NCBI GenBank assembly: GCA_964428205.1
Contig: CAYRXE010000053.1
Coordinates: forward strand, 1-5,249
Length of the DNA stretch: 5,249 nucleotides
Direction: 5' to 3'
DNA from: CAYRXE01 sp964428205
Lineage (GTDB): Bacteria > Patescibacteriota > Gracilibacteria > Peribacterales > Peribacteraceae
Made by a program: the position numbers and the translations under genes. The notes under the pieces are model-generated. The model saw only the letters and a program-made list of their open reading frames with translations. It made no database searches and was not told where the DNA came from. Shown piece after piece: positions 1 through 3,379 of the stretch. Numbering within the stretch: position 1 is the first letter of the stretch; every line of letters begins with the position of its first letter.

Positions 1-54
1 ACCTTCGACCTCGCGGTCCCGAACCGCGCGCTCTACCAACTGAGCTACGTCCCG
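1..54 (-). tRNA. tRNA-Pro (anticodon CGG), 5' part; 3' end beyond window start
   Basis: Read on the minus strand from position 54, the bases fit the canonical tRNA numbering exactly. The acceptor strand is CGGGACG, followed by T8 and A9. The D stem GCTC/GAGC encloses an 8-nt loop AGTTGGTA. G26 is followed by the anticodon stem CGCGG/CCGCG around the loop TTCGGGA, which gives anticodon CGG (window 19-21) and so decodes proline codon CCG. A 5-nt variable region and T-stem strand GAAGG follow, and the window ends at T54. C1 at the 5' end is typical of bacterial tRNA-Pro. About 22 nt (T loop, second T-stem strand, acceptor 3' strand) lie outside, so acceptor pairing and an encoded CCA cannot be checked. 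A candidate promoter lies at 191-219. Confidence 0.94.
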
Positions 55-59
55 ACATT
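37..59 (-). repeat. Direct repeat copy 1 (tRNA-Pro 5' end plus 5 nt of flank)
   Basis: These 23 bases match 128-150 at 22 positions; the one difference is C at 56 against T at 147. The unit covers tRNA positions 1-18 and five bases of 5' flank. This copy lies inside the intact tRNA gene, so it is presumably the parent. Confidence 0.9.
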
Positions 60-107
60 GACACTACTCGTCCCGTAATCTGGGAGCGCAGCGCGATTAT
101 CTTTTGC

Positions 108-123
108 GGATCGCGAGCGATCC
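108..123. other. Compact hairpin between tRNA and its relic
   Basis: GGATCG and CGATCC form a perfect 6-bp stem around the four bases CGAG. On the minus strand (tRNA sense) the stem is followed by GCAAAAG and not by a T run, so it does not look like an intrinsic terminator in that direction. A weaker 5-bp arm pair (76-80 with 95-99) lies next to it. In a minus-strand transcript these would fold in the leader between the relic and the mature tRNA. Confidence 0.5.
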
Positions 124-127
124 TAGG

Positions 128-150
128 CAACTGAGCTACGTCCCGATATT
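128..150 (-). pseudogene. tRNA-Pro 5'-end relic (direct repeat copy 2)
   Basis: On the minus strand this copy reproduces tRNA positions 1-18 exactly: acceptor strand, T8-A9, D stem and the start of the D loop. The similarity also includes five bases of upstream flank with one mismatch. After the D-loop TTG it diverges into CCTAGGATCG. No anticodon arm or T arm follows, so it cannot be a functional tRNA. It lies 91 bp upstream of the real tRNA in the direction of transcription, so a transcript from the candidate promoter at 191-219 would carry it in its leader. It could be a remnant of a duplicated tRNA gene, a recombination or integration scar, or a retained leader element. The sequence identity is clear; the origin is not. 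Confidence 0.8.
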
Positions 151-190
151 CCACTCTGGATGACGAGTGTTATCCGGCGATGTGACCGAG

Positions 191-219
191 ATGCTAGCCA
201 TTCCATTCTGAGCGCACAA
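191..219 (-). promoter_or_regulatory. Candidate sigma-70-type promoter for tRNA-Pro
   Basis: On the minus strand TTGTGC (214-219) and TAGCAT (191-196) are separated by exactly 17 bases. They match the -35 consensus TTGACA and the -10 consensus TATAAT at about three and four of six positions. Transcription would start near 184 and run through the relic and hairpin into tRNA-Pro. It would overlap, back to back, the rightward promoter candidate at 229-237. This is a motif match only. Confidence 0.4.
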
Positions 220-228
220 CTGAGTATC

Positions 229-237
229 TGGTACACT
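229..237 (+). promoter_or_regulatory. Candidate extended -10 promoter for the Gmad2-domain gene
   Basis: TGGTACACT reads as an extended -10 element (TG, one base, then TACACT, which resembles TATAAT). It would place the transcription start about 20 bases before the ATG at 264. No convincing -35 box stands 17 bp upstream, which extended -10 promoters can tolerate. The similar string GGTACTCTG occurs at 2426-2434 upstream of the lipoprotein gene. Weak support. Confidence 0.3.
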
Positions 238-263
238 CTGTCATTGTTTTCTGTACTTCTCTT

Positions 264-836
264 ATGCAAATCACAAAACCCTTTATCACACTAGCTACTG
301 TCGTGGTGATCGTTGGACTGTGCATTGGTGTTGGACTCGCATTCCTTCTCACGTGCACGGGAGAAAATTGCCTTCTCCAGCGTGAAGTGAGTCGCGTACC
401 AAACTCGTTTGAAGAGTGTGCTGCGGCAGGTCACCCAATTATGGAAAGCTATCCACGTCAGTGCAAAGTCCCGGGAGGTGGCACCTTTACCGAGCAGACA
501 TCTTCTTCGTCTTCCAGCGAGGACTCTTCTGTAAATGTGATTGTCACAGCACCACTCGAAGGAGACTTCGTGGGGTATACCTTTGTTGCTACGGGAATCG
601 CACGCGTCTTTGAGAATGTCGTGAGTTGGCGTCTCAAAGATGCCGATGGAACACTGCTCGTCGAAGGTCATGTGATGGCCAACAGTCCTGATATCGGTCA
701 ATTTGGTCCGTTCCTTATTCCTATCGATGCCACAACAGCCAAGGGCAAGACAGGAACACTCGAGGTCTATCAGGCATCAGCCAAAGATGGATCCGATATT
801 GATAAAGTCACGATCCACGTCGTGTTCGCACGATAA
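264..836 (+). CDS. Membrane-anchored protein with small Cys motif and C-terminal Gmad2 Ig-like domain
   Basis: The product is 190 aa. A hydrophobic helix spans about residues 8-29 and most likely anchors the protein with its C-terminal part outside. The sequence before Cys31 (LLTC) is a poor lipobox, so lipidation is unlikely but not excluded. Residues 48-77 hold a motif with Cys52 and Cys67 (SFEECAAAGHPIMESYPRQC) that I recognise as a recurrent short module in bacterial and archaeal surface proteins; its function is unknown to me. A Ser-rich linker (79-89) leads to residues 90-189. Their pattern (V..P..G..V, ATGIARVFE, DADGTLLVEG, LEVYQASAKDGS) fits the Gmad2 immunoglobulin-like domain first described in spore germination proteins and now known widely in non-spore-formers. 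No Shine-Dalgarno sequence precedes the ATG; the upstream bases are CTTCTCTT. A binding or structural envelope role is inference. Confidence 0.85.
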   Translation: MQITKPFITLATVVVIVGLCIGVGLAFLLTCTGENCLLQREVSRVPNSFEECAAAGHPIMESYPRQCKVPGGGTFTEQTSSSSSSEDSSVNVIVTAPLEGDFVGYTFVATGIARVFENVVSWRLKDADGTLLVEGHVMANSPDIGQFGPFLIPIDATTAKGKTGTLEVYQASAKDGSDIDKVTIHVVFAR

Positions 837-858
837 TCTGCTACTCTTTTAGTATCTT

Positions 859-880
859 AGGATTATCCTAGGATAATCCT
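859..880. promoter_or_regulatory. Perfect 22-bp palindrome between the Gmad2 gene and lemA
   Basis: The left half AGGATTATCCT (859-869) is the exact reverse complement of the right half AGGATAATCCT (870-880). It begins 22 bp after the stop of the upstream gene and ends 21 bp before the lemA ATG. As RNA it could form a 9-bp stem with a CUAG loop. No T run follows on the plus strand (GGATCCTCC comes next), so a classical terminator is unlikely. The right half contains GATAAT, one mismatch from a -10 box, so an operator overlapping a lemA promoter is possible. The symmetry is certain; the function is a guess. Confidence 0.6.
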
Positions 881-901
881 GGATCCTCCTTACTCATCTT
901 T

Positions 902-1465
902 ATGAAACTCCTCACCACCCGAAACATTGTCATTGCTGTCGTTGTTCTTCTTCTCCTTTGGATCTTCTCCACCTATAACTCTCTCGTGGGAGCAAAGGGT
1001 GCTGTGGATGGTGCTTGGGCTCAGGTAGAAACGCAGTATCAGCGTCGTTTTGATCTCGTGCCAAACCTTGTAGCCACCGTAAAAGGAGCTGCCAGCTTTG
1101 AACAGAGCACACTCACTGCTGTCACCGAAGCTCGCACGAAGTGGATGAACGCTGGTGCAAGCCGCACGGAGCAGATTGGTGCCGCACAGGGTTTCGATAG
1201 CGCTCTTTCACGTCTCTTGGTGACAGTGGAGGCCTATCCGCAGCTCAAGGCGACGCAGGCATTCATGGACTTTATGGCACAACTCGAGGGCACCGAGAAT
1301 CGCATTGCGGTTGCTCGTAAGGACTTCAACGATGCTGTTCTCACGTACAACGTTCGCGTGCGCACCTTCCCGACTAATGTGGTGGCAGGCCTTCTCGGCT
1401 TTATGCCAGAGGACTTCTTCCAGTCTGCCGAAGGTTCCGAGAACGCACCGGGCGTGCAGTTCTAG
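902..1465 (+). CDS. lemA: LemA family membrane protein
   Basis: The product is 187 aa, the normal LemA length. One N-terminal helix (about residues 9-24) anchors the protein, followed by the helical LemA domain. The family signatures are all present: YNSLV (25-29), WAQVETQYQRRFDLVPNLV (39-57) with TVKGAA after it, a V.EAR motif (74-78), VTVEAYPQLKA (107-117), QLEGTENRIAVAR (127-139) and YNVRVRTFP (149-157). The biochemical role of LemA is not settled; the name comes from a Listeria antigen, and the protein is usually considered an envelope component with its helical bundle outside. It sits 34 bp upstream of a TPM-domain gene, a pairing seen in many bacteria, and the two are probably co-transcribed. 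The ATG follows CTCATCTTT with no Shine-Dalgarno sequence, but the anchor begins correctly from it. Confidence 0.97.
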   Translation: MKLLTTRNIVIAVVVLLLLWIFSTYNSLVGAKGAVDGAWAQVETQYQRRFDLVPNLVATVKGAASFEQSTLTAVTEARTKWMNAGASRTEQIGAAQGFDSALSRLLVTVEAYPQLKATQAFMDFMAQLEGTENRIAVARKDFNDAVLTYNVRVRTFPTNVVAGLLGFMPEDFFQSAEGSENAPGVQF

Positions 1466-1499
1466 TTCCGAGTTTGTCTTCGGTGTACAGTCATAGCCT

Positions 1500-2369
1500 A
1501 TGACTACTCTGCGTTCTGTCGTCGCTCTGCTTGGGTTCATCACACTCGTGGGTGCTGCCCATGCGTTCGATGTTCCGCCCAATGACGGTTTTGTGACCGA
1601 CATGACGGGCGTGCTCTCAATCGATCAAGAGCAAGCACTCGAAACATCTCTCGAGTCGTACCGCACCCAGACGAGTAATGAGATTGCCATTTTAATCATC
1701 AGAAATTTGAGCGGAGCAGATCTCGTGCAGAGCGCTGTCGACACTGGTCGCAGTTGGGGCGTGGGTACCGCCGAAAACAGCAACGGCATTCTCATGCTGA
1801 TTGCTCTTGAAGACCGCGAAATCACGGTACAGGTGGGGTATGGCCTCGAAGGAGCACTGCCGGATATTGTGACAAAAGGCGTCATTGAGCAGGACATTTT
1901 GCCGAGCTTCCGCAGCGGGGAGTACTACGAAGGCATCGAGTCCGGAGTTGCGGCAATCCAAAAACACATCGCAGGTGAGTACACGGCAGAGCGCTACACG
2001 GCGTCTCCTGTGAGTGGGCTCTTTCCATTTTTCCTCGTCTTCTTCCTCATCGTCCTCAACTTCCTCTCTGCATGGCTCGCACGCAGCAAAGAGTTCTGGG
2101 CTGGTGGAGCAGTGGGCGCATTCTTCGGCATTGTGCTCATCGTTCTCTATGGATGGTGGCTCGCCGTGATCTTCTTCGTACTCATCGGTTGTGGATTTGA
2201 TTACTGGGTGTCGCGCTTCCCACAGGCTGCCCGTCGCAGGAGAAGGGGTGGTCCATGGGATGGCTTCGGAGGTGGTGGCTTTGGCGGAGGAGGATCCAGC
2301 AGTGGTGGGGGATTCGGCGGATTCGGAGGAGGATCCTTCGGTGGTGGCGGAGCGAGCGGAAAGTGGTGA
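1500..2369 (+). CDS. TPM-domain (YgcG family) membrane protein with Gly-rich tail
   Basis: The product is 289 aa. Residues 1-22 form a signal peptide with probable cleavage after AHA. Residues about 26-158 form the TPM domain: the start FVTDMTGVLS, then NEIAILIIRNLSG, WGVGTAENSNGILMLIAL (86-103), REITVQVGYGLEGALPD and the final SGEYYEGIESGVAAI. Hydrophobic segments follow at about 173-193, 201-217 and 219-233, then a basic patch with five Arg in a row (245-249). The tail is rich in Gly, Phe and Ser and ends GGGGASGKW, typical of this family. TPM domains were named after a thylakoid phosphatase involved in photosystem II repair; whether bacterial members are phosphatases is unproven. The TGA stop directly after the conserved tail supports standard decoding. 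The ATG at 1500 gives a proper signal peptide although no Shine-Dalgarno sequence is visible. Confidence 0.95.
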   Translation: MTTLRSVVALLGFITLVGAAHAFDVPPNDGFVTDMTGVLSIDQEQALETSLESYRTQTSNEIAILIIRNLSGADLVQSAVDTGRSWGVGTAENSNGILMLIALEDREITVQVGYGLEGALPDIVTKGVIEQDILPSFRSGEYYEGIESGVAAIQKHIAGEYTAERYTASPVSGLFPFFLVFFLIVLNFLSAWLARSKEFWAGGAVGAFFGIVLIVLYGWWLAVIFFVLIGCGFDYWVSRFPQAARRRRRGGPWDGFGGGGFGGGGSSSGGGFGGFGGGSFGGGGASGKW

Positions 2370-2476
2370 TCAGAAGAGAAAATTTTAAAGTAGAGTGTTA
2401 GACCATGAGTTTGGACTCTGCACTAGGTACTCTGCGCATTTTGCTGCACACTGAGTAGCGTTATTTGCTTAAGCAC
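2370..2476 (+). promoter_or_regulatory. Intergenic spacer, probable promoter region of the lipoprotein/PKD pair
   Basis: This is the widest gap between plus-strand genes, which suggests a new transcription unit. It contains the heptamer ACTCTGC twice (2415-2421 and 2429-2435) and a possible TACTCT -10 box (2428-2433) with no good -35 at standard spacing. No hairpin with a T run is visible, so I cannot point to a terminator for the lemA/TPM transcript. An in-frame TTG at 2465 could extend the next gene by four codons, but it would add nothing to the signal peptide. Confidence 0.3.
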
Positions 2477-3376
2477 ATGCGACGATTCCTTGTACCCGGC
2501 TTTCTTCTTCTCGTTGTGTTGAGCGCCTGTTCCAGGCGAGGAGAATTTCCTCCGGAAGAAGTACTTCGTCGTGCCGCGCAAGCGGTGAGCCAATTGCAGT
2601 CAGCTGCCTTCCAGGTGAAGGGCATGTACACGACCCCTGCAACAACATCACTCGGTTGGGATGCGAAGGGGGAGTTGGCAAATGGAGGCAAAGAGCTTTC
2701 GTTTGCCGTGACCGTGTCGGGGCATCTTGCCGATCAAGAGAAAAAGAGGCATGCCGTGAACACCCAGGCCGATATTGTCGTCACGACCAGCGATGTATAT
2801 TTCAGACTCCGAAATATCAGTATCAATCCTCCGCACCCTGCGATTCACATGGAGCAAGCAACCGCGCTCGTGGGTACCTGGTACAAGCTGCCCGGCGGCA
2901 ATGATCCTGCTACAGCCGATGTGACTCCGGATCCCGGCTTGCTGCGTGCACAGGCACAAGTGATTCGTGTGACCGAAGACCGCGGTCTTTCGCGCGTCGG
3001 GGGTCATGATTCGTATAACTACGCTATCGAAGCAGATGCACAGAAGTTACGACAATTCCTCGAAGCAGCCGGCGGCGAGAACGCCACAGAATCCGCAACG
3101 GCACTCGTGACTCTCCTCAGCGGCATGAAGGGTGACATGCTCATCAACAGCGAAACATTCTTTGTCGATAAATTCCGCTGGGCATCTGGCGGTGGCGCAG
3201 ACAGTTCTTCACTTTCTTTGGATATGACACTGACGGATCATAACAAGGCTCCTCCTGTGGTTCCTCCACAGGGCGCTGTGTCGTTCGATCTTTCGAAGGT
3301 TGCCCCTGTCGCTGTTCCACCAGCTTCGACTCCAACAACTGAAGAACCAGCCGGTGCATTCCCATTCTTCCCGTAA
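2477..3376 (+). CDS. Lipoprotein, possibly LolA/LppX-like fold
   Basis: From the ATG at 2477 the product is 299 aa. A textbook lipoprotein signal starts with MRR, continues with hydrophobic residues 4-15 and ends in the lipobox LSAC, with lipidated Cys18. I prefer this ATG to the in-frame TTG at 2465 because it places the Arg pair right before the hydrophobic stretch. The mature part starts with a helix (EEVLRRAAQAVSQLQSAAFQ, 27-46). Alternating strands follow, with DVYFRLRNISI near 106-116, GTWYKLPG at 133-140 and VGGHDSYNYAIEADAQKLRQFL at 174-195. This order resembles LolA/LppX_LprAFG-type lipoproteins, in which a helix packs on a curved sheet to hold a lipid or other hydrophobic ligand; the assignment is inference without a search. 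A Pro-rich tail runs from about 258. The next gene starts three bases after the stop, so the two are likely translated together. No Shine-Dalgarno sequence is visible. Confidence 0.85.
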   Translation: MRRFLVPGFLLLVVLSACSRRGEFPPEEVLRRAAQAVSQLQSAAFQVKGMYTTPATTSLGWDAKGELANGGKELSFAVTVSGHLADQEKKRHAVNTQADIVVTTSDVYFRLRNISINPPHPAIHMEQATALVGTWYKLPGGNDPATADVTPDPGLLRAQAQVIRVTEDRGLSRVGGHDSYNYAIEADAQKLRQFLEAAGGENATESATALVTLLSGMKGDMLINSETFFVDKFRWASGGGADSSSLSLDMTLTDHNKAPPVVPPQGAVSFDLSKVAPVAVPPASTPTTEEPAGAFPFFP

Positions 3377-3379
3377 ATC

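Noticed and set aside
128..150. Functional second tRNA
   Set aside because: Only positions 1-18 match; the D stem cannot close with GAGC and no anticodon or T arm follows.
37..150. CRISPR-like repeat pair
   Set aside because: There are only two copies, one of them inside a tRNA gene, and the 68-bp spacing is not repeated by a third matching unit.
324..371. Gmad2 protein as a lipoprotein
   Set aside because: Cys31 is preceded by LLT, and Thr just before the Cys is atypical for a lipobox. An uncleaved anchor is more likely.
291..701. 136-codon open frame on the minus strand
   Set aside because: It is opposite the Gmad2-domain gene, and its composition and lack of any motif mark it as a shadow frame.
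859..880. Intrinsic terminator of the Gmad2-domain gene
   Set aside because: The symmetry would allow a stem, but it is AT-rich with no T run after it. It is kept as a palindrome of unknown role.
2367..2388. Reading TGA as glycine (alternative code)
   Set aside because: Read-through would add only a few codons beyond the conserved C-terminal tail, and no in-frame TGA is seen in the other four genes.
2976..2989. 14-bp palindrome AAGACCGCGGTCTT
   Set aside because: It lies inside the lipoprotein coding sequence, and a palindrome of this length is expected by chance about once in a few windows of this size.
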